41,601 bases of DNA, from NCBI GenBank assembly GCA_947575805.1, contig CANPOY010000026.1, positions 1 through 41,601 of the forward strand, in the 5' to 3' direction. The notes under the pieces are model-generated. The model saw only the letters and a list, made by a program, of their open reading frames with translations. It was not told where the DNA came from and searched no databases. Of the stretch, positions 8,954-17,515 are shown one piece after another. Position 1 is the first letter of the stretch, and each line of letters starts with the position of its first letter. This stretch comes from an uncultured Lachnospiraceae bacterium. Lineage in GTDB: Bacteria > Bacillota > Clostridia > Lachnospirales > Lachnospiraceae. The position numbers and the translations under genes are program-made.

Positions 8954-9802
8954 ATGGAAAAGCCTGTTTTTTATCCCGAAAAAGATTATGCTTACAATAT
9001 TGTCCGCCGAACCGAAATCTGTAATGCCCACATTCCTCCCCATGTCCATGACGGAGTAGAATTATACTTAAGCCTGTCTCCCCTGCCGGATATACTGCTG
9101 GGAAACCGGGTAGTATCGGCAGAACCGGGAACTCTGATCCTCATTCCGCCTTTCTGCGTGCACAGGCTTTTTGACAGAACAGACGAATTATATGACCGCT
9201 ATATCCTCTCCCTTAAGGCTGCCTGGCTGGACCACCTTTTCCCCCGGGAAACCGAACGTTATTCCTACCTGCAGGACCCCGAACACCCCCTGCTGCTCTT
9301 TCCCCCCGTTTCCCTGCTGCATACCATGCAGAAGACACTGGATGAACTGCTCTCCTTTCATGGGGAATGCACCTTTTCATCCGTAAAATGCCTGATGGAG
9401 TTTATGTCGCTGGTAAACAGTCTTGTAAGTCTACACGATTCGGGTAACAGGAAAAAACTCCTCATCTCCACAACCCAGCAGACGGTGAACGAAATCATTC
9501 ATTACCTGGATGAGCATATCGGGGAATCGGTTTCCCTCCGCGATCTCTCCGGAGAGTTCACCTACAACCCGGACTATATCTCCCGTATTTTCAAAAAGCA
9601 TACCCATACTACCGTCAGCGGCTACATCCTGCTGCGGAAAATGGCACGGGCCCGGCAACTGCTGTCGGAAGGACATACAGTGACACAGGTACAGCTCATG
9701 ACCGGTTATACCAGCTATGCCCATTTTGCACGCACCTTTAAAGAACAGGTTGGCATACCGCCCGGAGCATACCGAAACTCCCACTTGAATTCAGCACATT
9801 AA
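8954..9802 (+). CDS. AraC family transcriptional regulator
   Basis: A 282-aa regulator. The N-terminal half is a cupin-like sensing domain with HIPPHVHDGVELYL and a PGTLILIPPFCVHR strand pattern. The C-terminal ~100 residues form the double helix-turn-helix of AraC proteins (LRDLSGEFTYNPDYISRIFK, then a second HTH with GYTSYAHFARTFKEQVG). ATG at 8954 follows GGAG by 6 nt; an in-frame ATG at 8942 is a possible alternative. It is divergent from the oxidoreductase/isomerase cluster and probably controls it in response to that sugar. tyrA lies downstream with its own promoter. Confidence 0.9.
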   Translation: MEKPVFYPEKDYAYNIVRRTEICNAHIPPHVHDGVELYLSLSPLPDILLGNRVVSAEPGTLILIPPFCVHRLFDRTDELYDRYILSLKAAWLDHLFPRETERYSYLQDPEHPLLLFPPVSLLHTMQKTLDELLSFHGECTFSSVKCLMEFMSLVNSLVSLHDSGNRKKLLISTTQQTVNEIIHYLDEHIGESVSLRDLSGEFTYNPDYISRIFKKHTHTTVSGYILLRKMARARQLLSEGHTVTQVQLMTGYTSYAHFARTFKEQVGIPPGAYRNSHLNSAH

Positions 9803-9813
9803 ACTGTTATAGT
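9785..9813 (+). promoter_or_regulatory. Promoter of tyrA
   Basis: TTGAAT (9785-9790), 17-nt spacer, TATAGT (9808-9813) with a TG one base before the -10 (extended -10). It overlaps the last codons of the araC-type gene and would start transcription near 9820, ahead of the ribosome site at 9851-9860. Confidence 0.6.
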
Positions 9814-9865
9814 ATGAGATACATTGTTTCAATTTGATTTTACCGGGAATAAGGAGGAGGTCTCC

Positions 9866-10966
9866 ATGACTGAACTGACCTGCGGCTTTATCGGCCTTGG
9901 GCTGATAGGCGGCTCTATAGCCAGAGCCTTAAAGGAATACAATCATCAAATCAAAATCGTGGCTTATGATGTGAATCCCGAAACCCTCCGCCTGGCAAAG
10001 CAGGACGCCGTGGCAGATGTAGCAGCCCCCGCCATCGACGAAAGCTTTTCTGACTGTGATTATATTTTCCTGTGTGCCCCCGTACAGAAAAACGACGGGA
10101 ATCTCGCCGCCGTCAAAAAGGTACTGCCTGCAAAATGCCTTCTGACAGACGTGGGCAGCGTAAAATCCACCATCCACGATGCCGTCCGGGAGGCAGGTCT
10201 GGAACACTGCTTCATCGGCGGACATCCCATGGCCGGCAGTGAGCGAACCGGTTATGTCAACTCCAAGGCGGCACTGCTGGAAAATGCTTATTATATCCTC
10301 ACCCCCACGCCCTCGGTTCCCCGGGAAAAGCTGGATGCCTACCGGGATCTGGCGGCCCGGATCGGGGCCATCCCCCTGATTCTGGACTATCGGAAGCACG
10401 ACTATGTCACTGCCGCAGTCAGCCACCTTCCCCACGTCATTGCCGCTTCTCTGGTAAACCTGGTGCGGGACAGTGACTCGGAGGACGGCATCATGAAAAT
10501 GATTGCCGCCGGCGGCTTCAAGGATATTACCCGCATTGCTTCCTCCTCCGCAGCCATGTGGCAGCAGATCTGTCTGACCAACACGGAAAATATTTCCTCC
10601 CTCCTGCAGGTCTACATCGACTCGCTGACTGCCGTCAAGGCCCAGCTTGATCACCGGAGCGAACAGGAACTCTTTGCTATGTTTGACGATGCCAGAATAT
10701 ACCGCGACTCCTTTGTCAACGCTTCCAGCGGCCCCATCAAACGCTCCTACAGCTTCCATGTGGACATTGCGGACAAGACCGGCGCACTGGCACATATTGC
10801 GGCGCTGCTTGCCGAAAACGGCCTGAGCATCAAAAACATCGGCATCACCCACAATCGGGAATCCGAGGACGGCGTGCTTCTGGTAGAGCTTTACGACGAG
10901 CCCTCTCTGGACACTGCAGTACAGCTTCTGGAAAAGGCTGCTTATACCATTCATCTAAGGCGCTGA
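9866..10966 (+). CDS. tyrA: Prephenate dehydrogenase with C-terminal ACT domain
   Basis: A 366-aa enzyme of tyrosine biosynthesis that oxidatively decarboxylates prephenate to 4-hydroxyphenylpyruvate with NAD+. The Rossmann motif GLGLIG is at residues 10-15. GGHPMAGSERTGY near 118-130 carries the conserved catalytic His of the family. An ACT domain fills the last ~75 residues (YSFHVDIADKTGALAHIA onward) and suggests feedback control by an amino acid, probably tyrosine. AAGGAGGAGG (9851-9860) sits 5 nt before the ATG. It has its own promoter and converges on the VanZ-like gene. Other aromatic pathway genes are not in the window. Confidence 0.93.
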   Translation: MTELTCGFIGLGLIGGSIARALKEYNHQIKIVAYDVNPETLRLAKQDAVADVAAPAIDESFSDCDYIFLCAPVQKNDGNLAAVKKVLPAKCLLTDVGSVKSTIHDAVREAGLEHCFIGGHPMAGSERTGYVNSKAALLENAYYILTPTPSVPREKLDAYRDLAARIGAIPLILDYRKHDYVTAAVSHLPHVIAASLVNLVRDSDSEDGIMKMIAAGGFKDITRIASSSAAMWQQICLTNTENISSLLQVYIDSLTAVKAQLDHRSEQELFAMFDDARIYRDSFVNASSGPIKRSYSFHVDIADKTGALAHIAALLAENGLSIKNIGITHNRESEDGVLLVELYDEPSLDTAVQLLEKAAYTIHLRR

Positions 10967-11020
10967 GGTTTCTTACCCCGGCGTCGGTGCCCTGCACCGG
11001 CTCCAATCCTCTCCGCCCTG

Positions 11021-11575
11021 TTACCGGCCCTTCTCGTCCCGATGCCGCGCCCTCCTTCTCCGCAGCCGTGCCGCCAGCCTTCCGGCAGCGACGCACAAGA
11101 GCATGCCAAAGCTTCCGCCGCAGGTGTCCAGGAGCACATCCCAAAAGCTGCACCAGCGTCCCGGCACAAACAGCTGGTGCAGCTCGTCCAGTCCCGCGGA
11201 ACAGAAAACCCACAGTACAATCAGCAGGTACAGCTTACTCTTTTTTCCAATCCACTGGCTCCACAAAATATACAGCAGAATTCCCATACAGGCATACTCC
11301 GAAAAATGCGCCAGCTTTCGCAGCGGATGCTCGAAATATTCCGCCAATTCCTGCATAAAATCCTCCGTCCAGTTTCCCCCGGACAGATTGTTCAGCAGTT
11401 CTGCGCATTTCTCCGAAATCCTCTGACTGAGAGATCCCGAAGTTTCCCCGTCCTGTGCGGAAAAACCAAAAATCAATATATAAAGTGCCAGCAGCAGAAT
11501 CGCCGCTGACACCGTAACTCCTGTTTTTTTCTTCCGGTCAGTTTTCATGTTTTCTTTCATACGAAGGTTGTTCAA
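11021..11575 (-). CDS. VanZ-like membrane protein
   Basis: A 184-aa membrane protein of the VanZ-like family. It has an N-terminal membrane segment (about residues 20-40), a polar extracytoplasmic stretch, then three more hydrophobic segments with the family signatures RKLAHFSEYACMG and DELHQLFVPGR. The function of most VanZ-like proteins outside glycopeptide-resistance operons is unknown; nothing here points to a resistance operon. The start is the TTG at 11575, 12 nt after the stop of the PilZ gene, with AAGGA overlapping that stop; ATGs at 11560 and 11548 lack ribosome sites. The C-terminus is very Arg-rich. Confidence 0.85.
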   Translation of the reverse strand: MNNLRMKENMKTDRKKKTGVTVSAAILLLALYILIFGFSAQDGETSGSLSQRISEKCAELLNNLSGGNWTEDFMQELAEYFEHPLRKLAHFSEYACMGILLYILWSQWIGKKSKLYLLIVLWVFCSAGLDELHQLFVPGRWCSFWDVLLDTCGGSFGMLLCVAAGRLAARLRRRRARHRDEKGR

Positions 11576-11587
11576 TATCCTGCTTCC

Positions 11588-11932
11588 TTAGCTGTTTTCG
11601 CCGTTAAGCTCGCTGACTGTCTGATAGGTTTCGATTCTGGACAAATCCATCTCCCCCATTCCCACAAAGATGGCACCGTAATCGTATTCCCCGGTCCTTT
11701 GCTCGATCCTTACGATCTGCAGAAGGGCATGCAGCACCTCATGGGTCCATAGGGTAAGATGCGCTTCATACACCTCTCCTACCTCCAGAAGCTCCCCACA
11801 CTCAAATCCGATCCCGGATTTGGATACATCCACAATATTGATGGCTACCTCATTGCCGGTATTGCTGTCAAGCCTTTTCATGATAATCTTTGCCGGCATA
11901 TCAGTTCTCTTGTTTCTTCTTCTCTCTGTCAT
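11588..11932 (-). CDS. PilZ domain protein
   Basis: A 114-aa single-domain protein. RRNKR near residues 5-9 matches the RxxxR half, and DVSKSGIGF near 36-44 matches the D/NxSxxG half of the cyclic-di-GMP binding site of PilZ domains. It probably senses c-di-GMP, or is a related domain with a structural role. GGAGGA lies 6 nt before the ATG at 11932. The VanZ-like gene follows after 12 nt, so the two are probably translated together. No cyclase or flagellar gene is near. Confidence 0.85.
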   Translation of the reverse strand: MTERRRNKRTDMPAKIIMKRLDSNTGNEVAINIVDVSKSGIGFECGELLEVGEVYEAHLTLWTHEVLHALLQIVRIEQRTGEYDYGAIFVGMGEMDLSRIETYQTVSELNGENS

Positions 11933-12134
11933 GAGATCTCCTCCGTTCCTTACTAACACCCATGATTCCGCTTCACGCAATTTTACAATCCCAAGGCCAG
12001 CAAGCTGTCCCAGGAGCCAAAGCTCCCAAGGCTTTGAACATCTTCATTCCCTTCACATTACCATACCACAAAATATTTGCGTGCGCAACGGTCAATCAGT
12101 TCATCCCGCCCACGGCGCACTGCCTGCAGCAGCC

Positions 12135-13010
12135 TCAAAACATCATAGTTTCCAGACTTAACTGCTCATACTTCTCCGGCAGCTCGTGCAAATATTGAAA
12201 GCATTGTTCTGTATCACATACGATTCCGTTTTCTTTACACTTCCGGCAAAATAATGCAGTCAATTCCCTGCTTCTGTCACTGGGTATTTCATATGCGTAT
12301 CCGAATCTCTCACTGTATTTTTCTTTCATCCCCGGAAAATGCCTGTCCAAAGCGGCATAAAAATATTCCCGGCTGCCCTCACGCAGGGTAAGGCCCATTC
12401 CGAAATGAATGACCCCATATACTTTCGCTTCTATGCAGTAATCCAGAATGCCCTCTATATTTTCCCTCGTGTCATTGATAAACGGCAGGATCGGAGACAG
12501 CCATACTACAGTGGGAATCCCATTGTCTCTGCAGATCTGCAATACCTTCACCCTGTCCCTGGTGGTACAGACATTGGGCTCCAATATGCGGCATAATTCC
12601 TCGTCATAGGTGGTCAATGTCATTTGCACCACGCATTTTGCCTTCTTATTAATGCTCTTCAGGATGTCCAGATCCCGGAGAATCCGATCGGATTTGGTCT
12701 GGATTGCCAGGCCGCACTCATAGCGGTCTATGACTTCCAGACATTTTCTGGTAAGCTGCAGCTGCTCCTCACAGTGCATATAGGGGTCACACATGGCCCC
12801 TGTTCCTATCATACACTTTTTGCGCCTGGAACGAAGTGTCTTCTCCAGTAATTCCGCCGCGTTCCGCTTTACTTCAATATCTTCAAATTCATGGGAAAAC
12901 TGATAGCACCTGCTTCTGCTGTCACAATAGATACAACCGTGGGTACATCCCCGGTATAAATTCACGCCGTTACTGGCTGACAGTATCCCCTTCGCTTCTA
13001 CATAGTGCAT
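12135..13010 (-). CDS. Radical SAM protein, spore photoproduct lyase-like family
   Basis: A 291-aa radical SAM protein. The [4Fe-4S] motif CTHGCIYC (C22, C26, C29) lies close to the N-terminus, following MHYVEAKGILS, which I recognise as a typical opening of an SPL-like radical SAM group in Clostridia. The rest is a TIM-barrel core (GTGAMCDPYMHCEEQ, VQMTLTTYDEELC). The reaction is not known; it need not be DNA repair. Start at 13010 is preceded by GAGAG; a GTG at 13052 in the same frame is a possible longer start. It lies 51 nt after the GH28-like gene. Confidence 0.82.
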   Translation of the reverse strand: MHYVEAKGILSASNGVNLYRGCTHGCIYCDSRSRCYQFSHEFEDIEVKRNAAELLEKTLRSRRKKCMIGTGAMCDPYMHCEEQLQLTRKCLEVIDRYECGLAIQTKSDRILRDLDILKSINKKAKCVVQMTLTTYDEELCRILEPNVCTTRDRVKVLQICRDNGIPTVVWLSPILPFINDTRENIEGILDYCIEAKVYGVIHFGMGLTLREGSREYFYAALDRHFPGMKEKYSERFGYAYEIPSDRSRELTALFCRKCKENGIVCDTEQCFQYLHELPEKYEQLSLETMMF

Positions 13011-13061
13011 TTCCGGTCTCTCTTTCCGTGCAGTACTTTGCACCTGCGGCACGCCGCCCCA

Positions 13062-14312
13062 TCAGCCTGTCCTGATTTCCACATCCTTCACCGCCATATT
13101 CTTAATGCTGTCGGCTGCAAAGCCATCCCGCTCTGCCCTGATCCTCAGATTCTCAAAGCAGAAATCCCGCAGCTGATACTGCTCTTCATCCGGGGTAACG
13201 TTAAAAAATGTGTCGCAGTCGCAGTTACAGTTTCGCATCACCACGTGGTCCGCAACGGACAACGGTTTGTCCTGGCGGTTCTTTAAGTCAAAAAACTGTG
13301 TCCAGGGATTGATATTAATAAAATTCCTCACTCTCCCCTCCATGTTTTCCACCGTGATATATTCGTAATGCTGCGGCGTGTCAGGACGCATTTTCAGCCA
13401 GAGGAGATTCATGCCGTCCAGGATTCTGCCCCGCCGCAGAATAATATTGCGGTTATGCACAGACTCGGAGCCGCAGGTCAGACATCCGTGGCAGAATCCA
13501 TAGATACAGTCTTCAATAAGAATTCTCTCATTGCTCCCGTTCTCCGGCATTCGGTCCGCCCAGGGGCCCTTTCCGCCCTTGAGTACAACGGAATCGTCAT
13601 TCACCTCCATATAACAGGACTTAATCAGTATATCCGTACAGACATCAATATCAATGGCGTCGGTGCTGGGCGCTTTCACAGGGGCCGCCGGAGAAAAAAT
13701 ATGACAGTTTAGAAACTTCACATACCGGCACCGATAAATATGGTTTGTCCAAAAATGCGCATTCTGTAAATGCAGCTCTCCGATCAGCACATTTTTACAA
13801 TCTGACAGATATACAAGCCGGGGTCTTTGTTCATCCTTGTTGGTACACTGCGGGTTCCAGGTCCGGCGCAGCCAGAAAGCTTTCCAGGATCTCAGTCCGT
13901 TGCCGTCAATCGTCCCTCTGCCGCACATGGTAAACCCGTCCAGCCCGTCACCGTTGATCAGCGCGGCAAAATACCGGCAGGTCTCGCCCTCCATGCGCGT
14001 CTCGCACACAACATAATCCGCTATATCGTCGCTGCCCTTCAGGGTTCCGCCCTCCGATACATAAAGGTGGACGCCCTGCCTGAAAAACAGGGATCCTGTC
14101 ATATAAGTCCCCGCAGGCACTACAATGACACCGCCGCCGTCCGCAGCCGCTGTATCAATCAGTGCCTGTATCTGCTTTGTATAAACCTTCCCGTCATCAA
14201 AAATATGATGCTGGGTGAGCACATACTGCCGCCCCAGCTCCTTTAATTCCGGAATCTCCACATCATAAAACCAGTCTTCCACCGGTGTGCCGTCAGGAAA
14301 TATCTCCCCCAT
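13062..14312 (-). CDS. GH28-like (polygalacturonase family) right-handed beta-helix protein
   Basis: A 416-aa protein with a pectin-lyase-like beta helix and glycoside hydrolase family 28 features. Expected acidic positions are present: STDAID at 216-221 (normally NTDG) and NDD at 238-240. The GHG region reads CHGCLTCGSE (274-283), and the RIK region reads LWLKMRP (304-310), where the usual Arg is missing. These changes suggest a subfamily with different substrate or chemistry. There is no signal peptide, so it acts inside the cell, perhaps on imported oligosaccharides. GAGG precedes the ATG by 5 nt. It follows queA by 94 nt. Confidence 0.82.
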   Translation of the reverse strand: MGEIFPDGTPVEDWFYDVEIPELKELGRQYVLTQHHIFDDGKVYTKQIQALIDTAAADGGGVIVVPAGTYMTGSLFFRQGVHLYVSEGGTLKGSDDIADYVVCETRMEGETCRYFAALINGDGLDGFTMCGRGTIDGNGLRSWKAFWLRRTWNPQCTNKDEQRPRLVYLSDCKNVLIGELHLQNAHFWTNHIYRCRYVKFLNCHIFSPAAPVKAPSTDAIDIDVCTDILIKSCYMEVNDDSVVLKGGKGPWADRMPENGSNERILIEDCIYGFCHGCLTCGSESVHNRNIILRRGRILDGMNLLWLKMRPDTPQHYEYITVENMEGRVRNFININPWTQFFDLKNRQDKPLSVADHVVMRNCNCDCDTFFNVTPDEEQYQLRDFCFENLRIRAERDGFAADSIKNMAVKDVEIRTG

Positions 14313-14406
14313 ATCAACCTCAATCCTTCCTCATGATTGTGCCATCTGCCTTTGAACCTTCTGCAGCATCTCCGTCAGCCGCTGATAGACCTCTGCAGAA
14401 GATGTG

Positions 14407-15438
14407 TCACATTATAAGCATGGCATCCCCAAAGCTGAAAAACCGATAACGCTCCCTGACCGCCTCCTGATAGGCTGCCAGCACCCTATCTCTTCCGGCC
14501 AACGCGCTGACCAGCATCACCAAAGTGGATTCCGGCAGGTGAAAATTGGTAATCAGGGCATCCAGCACTTTGAAATGATACCCTGGATAAATAAAGATCT
14601 CCGTATTGCCGCTGCCGGCATGGACTTTTCCCTTCTCATCCGCCGCGCTCTCCACGGTACGGCAGCTGGTGGTGCCCACACAGATCACACGCCCTCCTGC
14701 CTGCTTTGTCCCGTTAATCTTCTCCGCGGCCTCCTCCGAAATCCGATAATACTCCGAGTGCATATGATGGTCGAGAACATTTTCTTCCTTCACCGGCCGG
14801 AAGGTGCCCAGTCCCACGTGCAGGGTCACATAGGCAAGGTTTACCCCTTTCGCCTGAATCTGCTCCAGAAGCTCCCCGGTAAAATGCAGCCCCGCAGTAG
14901 GGGCCGCCGCAGAACCCTCGTATTTGGCATACACGGTCTGGTAGCGGTTCCTGTCCTTTAGCTTATGGGTAATATAAGGCGGCAGAGGCATCTCCCCCAG
15001 CCGGTCCAGAACCTCCTCCCAGATCCCCTGATACATAAATTGAATCAGGCGGTTGCCTTCTTCCACCGTCTCCAGCACCCGGGCCATTAACAGCCCGTCT
15101 CCGAAGCTTAGTACCGTGCCGGGCCTGCACTTTTTCCCGGGCCTTACCAGGGTTTCCCAGACATCCGCCTCCCGGCGCTTTAAAAGCAGCACCTCCACAC
15201 GGGCCCCGGTGTCCTCCTTAACCCCCAGAAGCCGTGCCGGAATCACCTTGGTATTATTCAGCACCAGGCAGTCCCCCGGCTTGAAATACTCCGTAATCTC
15301 CCGGAAGATATGATGGGACACTGCCCCTGTATCCCGATCCAGCACCAGCAGCCTGGAGGCGGAACGATCCTCCAGCGGATCCTGGGCAATCAGCTCCTGG
15401 GGCAGGTCAAAATTAAAATCACTTTTTTTCAGAATCAT
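14407..15438 (-). CDS. queA: S-adenosylmethionine:tRNA ribosyltransferase-isomerase
   Basis: A 343-aa enzyme of queuosine synthesis that transfers and isomerises the ribosyl part of SAM onto 7-aminomethyl-7-deazaguanine in tRNA, making epoxyqueuosine. It carries family hallmarks in order: [20 protein letters not shown] near the N-terminus, [40 protein letters not shown] and [16 protein letters not shown]. The start at 15438 gives the usual [13 protein letters not shown] opening, with AAGGA 10 nt upstream; the frame extends to 15468 without support. tgt, its usual partner, is not in the window. It lies downstream of the M18 aminopeptidase gene across a hairpin- and repeat-rich spacer. Confidence 0.96.
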   Translation of the reverse strand: MILKKSDFNFDLPQELIAQDPLEDRSASRLLVLDRDTGAVSHHIFREITEYFKPGDCLVLNNTKVIPARLLGVKEDTGARVEVLLLKRREADVWETLVRPGKKCRPGTVLSFGDGLLMARVLETVEEGNRLIQFMYQGIWEEVLDRLGEMPLPPYITHKLKDRNRYQTVYAKYEGSAAAPTAGLHFTGELLEQIQAKGVNLAYVTLHVGLGTFRPVKEENVLDHHMHSEYYRISEEAAEKINGTKQAGGRVICVGTTSCRTVESAADEKGKVHAGSGNTEIFIYPGYHFKVLDALITNFHLPESTLVMLVSALAGRDRVLAAYQEAVRERYRFFSFGDAMLIM

Positions 15439-15510
15439 CCCCAAATTGTCCTTCACACTTTCTGGCATGCCGAAGCATCCGGCACATACAATCCATGAAA
15501 CTCTAGGAAA

Positions 15511-15572
15511 AACCGCTGTCCCTGCGATTCTTCAGTGTGAGCAGGCGCTGCTCCTGCGCCGTAGAAAATCTC
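15511..15572 (-). repeat. Hairpin-rich intergenic repeat element, copy B
   Basis: On the minus strand this segment reads GATTTTCTACGGCGCAGG, then an inner GCAGGAGCAGCGCCTGC hairpin, then GAAGAATCGCAGGG. The flanking words and their order match copy A at 7671-7750, while the centre differs. Both copies lie on the minus strand between minus-strand genes and close behind a stop codon. Confidence 0.55.
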
Positions 15573-15594
15573 CGCGAAGCGGCCCCTGCCGCGA

Positions 15595-15662
15595 GCAAAA
15601 ACTGCCGAGGGCAAAAACTGCCGAGGGCAAAAACTGCCGAGGGCAAAAACTGCCGAGGGCAG
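15595..15662. repeat. Four perfect 16-bp tandem repeats forming mini terminators
   Basis: The unit GCAAAAACTGCCGAGG occurs four times without a mismatch (15595-15610, 15611-15626, 15627-15642, 15643-15658), then starts a fifth. On the minus strand, the direction of the flanking genes, each junction reads CTGCCCTCGGCAGTTTTT: a 5-bp stem, a CUC triloop and a run of five U. The array begins 14 nt after the stop codon of the M18 aminopeptidase gene, so it may end or weaken transcription into queA. Confidence 0.8.
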
Positions 15663-15675
15663 TTAGATCTTCTTC

Positions 15676-17103
15676 TCACACTTCACACTTCTCCGCAAAC
15701 ACCTTATACCCGCGGTACGCCTCATAAATATCAGCCTTGCTGGTAGCCTCCCAGGGAGCGTGCATGTTCAGCACCGGCACGCCGCTGTCAATGACGTTCA
15801 TGCCGTACAGCGCCAGAATATAGGCGATGGTTCCGCCGCCGCCCACATCCACCTTGCCAAGCTCCGCGGTCTGGTACACTACCCCTTTCTCATCCAGGAT
15901 CCGGCGCAGATGGGCAATATACTCCGCATTGGCATCGTTGGAGCCCGACTTTCCTCTGGAGCCCGTAAACTTGTTAAATACCATACCTGCCCCCAGCCAT
16001 GCCGCATTCTTCAGTTCGAAGCAGGAGCGGAAATTGGGGTCAAAGCCTGCACTCACATCGGAAGACAGCATACAGCTTTTTGCCAGGCATCTTCTGACGT
16101 TCATCTCACTGTATTCTCCGGTCAGATTCATCAGCTCCGCCACCGCATTTTCAAAAAACCTGGACTGCATGCCCGTTGCTCCCACGGAACCGATCTCTTC
16201 CTTGTCCACCAGGATGCAGCAGACTGTCCTGTCCGTATCCTTTAAGTCCAGCATTGCCTTCATGGAAGTAAAGGCACAGACCCTGTCGTCCTGCCCGTAT
16301 CCCAGGATCATGCTGCGGTCAAATCCGGCCTCCCTTGCTTTCCCGGCAGGAACCACCTCCAGCTCCGCGGAAAGGAAATCGTCTTCTTCTATATCATAGG
16401 TTTTTTTCAAAATGTCCAGCACCCCGGACTTCACAAGATGCCTGGCCTTTTTCTTTCCCTCGTCGGTCTCCTTTTCCTCCTTGCCGAGAATGATCGGTCT
16501 TGAACCTACAATCAAATCCAGGGCTTCACCCTCGATCACCTTTGCCGCCTTCTTTTCCAACTGCTCCCCTGCCAGGTGGATCAGCAGGTCGGACACGAAA
16601 AATACAGGATCATCCTCGTTTTCACCAATGTTCAGCTCCACGGTGGTTCCGTCCTTTTTCACCACCACACCATGAATGGCAAGAGGCAGCGTTACCCACT
16701 GGTACTTTTTTACACCGCCATAATAATGGGTATCCAGATAAGCAAAGGTGTTGTCTGTATCCTCAAACAGCGGATTCTGCTTTATATCCAGCCTGGGGCT
16801 GTCAATGTGGGCGCCCAGAATATTGATGCCCTCTGCCATGGGCTTCTTTCCCATCTGAAACATAACAATGGACTTGTTCATCCACACGCTGTAAACCTTT
16901 GCACCGCTGCCTACGCTCTCTCCGCTCTTTACCAGGCTCTCCAGCTCCTGGTATCCCCGGGCTTCAATGGTGTTTACAATGGTGTCGATACACTCACGCT
17001 CCGTCTTGCCATTGTCCAGAAATTCCCTGTACTCCTTACACAGCTTTTCCAGCTTCTTCTGCTGTTTTTCATCAAAATTTTCCCATGCACATTTCTTAAA
17101 CAT
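15676..17103 (-). CDS. M18 family aminopeptidase
   Basis: A 475-aa metallo-aminopeptidase of family M18, which removes N-terminal (often acidic) residues in the cytosol using two metal ions. Visible ligands include GAHIDSPRLD (His99, Asp101), a VDKEEIGSVGATG segment with the catalytic and bridging Glu residues, SSDVSAGFD, and a C-terminal NMHAPWE His. Length is normal. GAGGAGA precedes the ATG at 17103 by 6 nt; the frame runs to 17124 without support. The 141-nt spacer upstream holds a perfect 7-bp hairpin with a triloop (17138-17154) and a GCATGG/CCATGC pair (17214-17235), but no promoter I can defend. Confidence 0.92.
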   Translation of the reverse strand: MFKKCAWENFDEKQQKKLEKLCKEYREFLDNGKTERECIDTIVNTIEARGYQELESLVKSGESVGSGAKVYSVWMNKSIVMFQMGKKPMAEGINILGAHIDSPRLDIKQNPLFEDTDNTFAYLDTHYYGGVKKYQWVTLPLAIHGVVVKKDGTTVELNIGENEDDPVFFVSDLLIHLAGEQLEKKAAKVIEGEALDLIVGSRPIILGKEEKETDEGKKKARHLVKSGVLDILKKTYDIEEDDFLSAELEVVPAGKAREAGFDRSMILGYGQDDRVCAFTSMKAMLDLKDTDRTVCCILVDKEEIGSVGATGMQSRFFENAVAELMNLTGEYSEMNVRRCLAKSCMLSSDVSAGFDPNFRSCFELKNAAWLGAGMVFNKFTGSRGKSGSNDANAEYIAHLRRILDEKGVVYQTAELGKVDVGGGGTIAYILALYGMNVIDSGVPVLNMHAPWEATSKADIYEAYRGYKVFAEKCEV

Positions 17104-17244
17104 AATTTCTCTCCTCTCAATCACTTATTTCCGTGTATGCCGCCGTCGGCGGCAAGGTTCCCTGTTGTCCGTTCCTCATTACCTGCCGGCCAGGACCCCA
17201 CAGGACATTTGCGGCATGGACGGCTGCTGCCATGCACGGCCGCC

Positions 17245-17451
17245 CTACGGGGTATCTGTATCTGCCTCCGGATCCTCCAGATCATAGAGCTTCCCCGTGG
17301 CAAACGGGCTTCCCACATCACATCTCCCGTGGTGATAAGCCTTCTGGTATGTGCCCTCCTTTACCGCCTCGGACGTCTCTACCTTGATCCGGCTTACTCC
17401 TGCCTCCGTCATAAAATCCAGCATTTCCATGACCTTCTCCGGATCACTCAT
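17245..17451 (-). CDS. Small hypothetical protein (68 aa)
   Basis: A 68-residue soluble protein starting MSDPEKVMEMLDFMTEAGVS. The first half looks helical; the second contains a compact AYHHGRCDVGSP segment with two His and one Cys that could bind metal, and the C-terminus is acidic. I cannot name a function. GGAAAGGG lies 7 nt before the ATG at 17451; an ATG at 17469 is in frame but lies before that site. It follows pheT by 64 nt in the same direction and may be the last gene of the pheST transcript. Confidence 0.7.
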   Translation of the reverse strand: MSDPEKVMEMLDFMTEAGVSRIKVETSEAVKEGTYQKAYHHGRCDVGSPFATGKLYDLEDPEADTDTP

Positions 17452-17515
17452 TATACGGCCCTTTCCCATAAATCACATCCATACTCCGGACTGCACCACA
17501 GTCCGCACATTGTCA

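Noticed and set aside
9929..10954. 341-codon minus-strand open frame opposite tyrA.
   Set aside because: Antisense shadow of tyrA with no motif and no ribosome site.
11021..11575. VanZ-like gene as part of a glycopeptide resistance cluster.
   Set aside because: No vanHAX, vanRS or vanY relatives are nearby; most VanZ-like proteins are unrelated to resistance.
14340..14406. On the minus strand behind queA the triplets read SSAEVYQRLTEMLQKVQRQ, like a coiled-coil C-terminus, ending in TGA.
   Set aside because: No start codon or ribosome site precedes it and it spans only about 25 codons. A 9-bp inverted repeat (14358-14366 with 14393-14401) explains part of the composition. It may be a gene remnant but cannot be supported.
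15580..15662. The tandem 16-bp repeats as a CRISPR array.
   Set aside because: Units are contiguous without spacers and there are no cas genes; the repeats fit terminator-like hairpins better.
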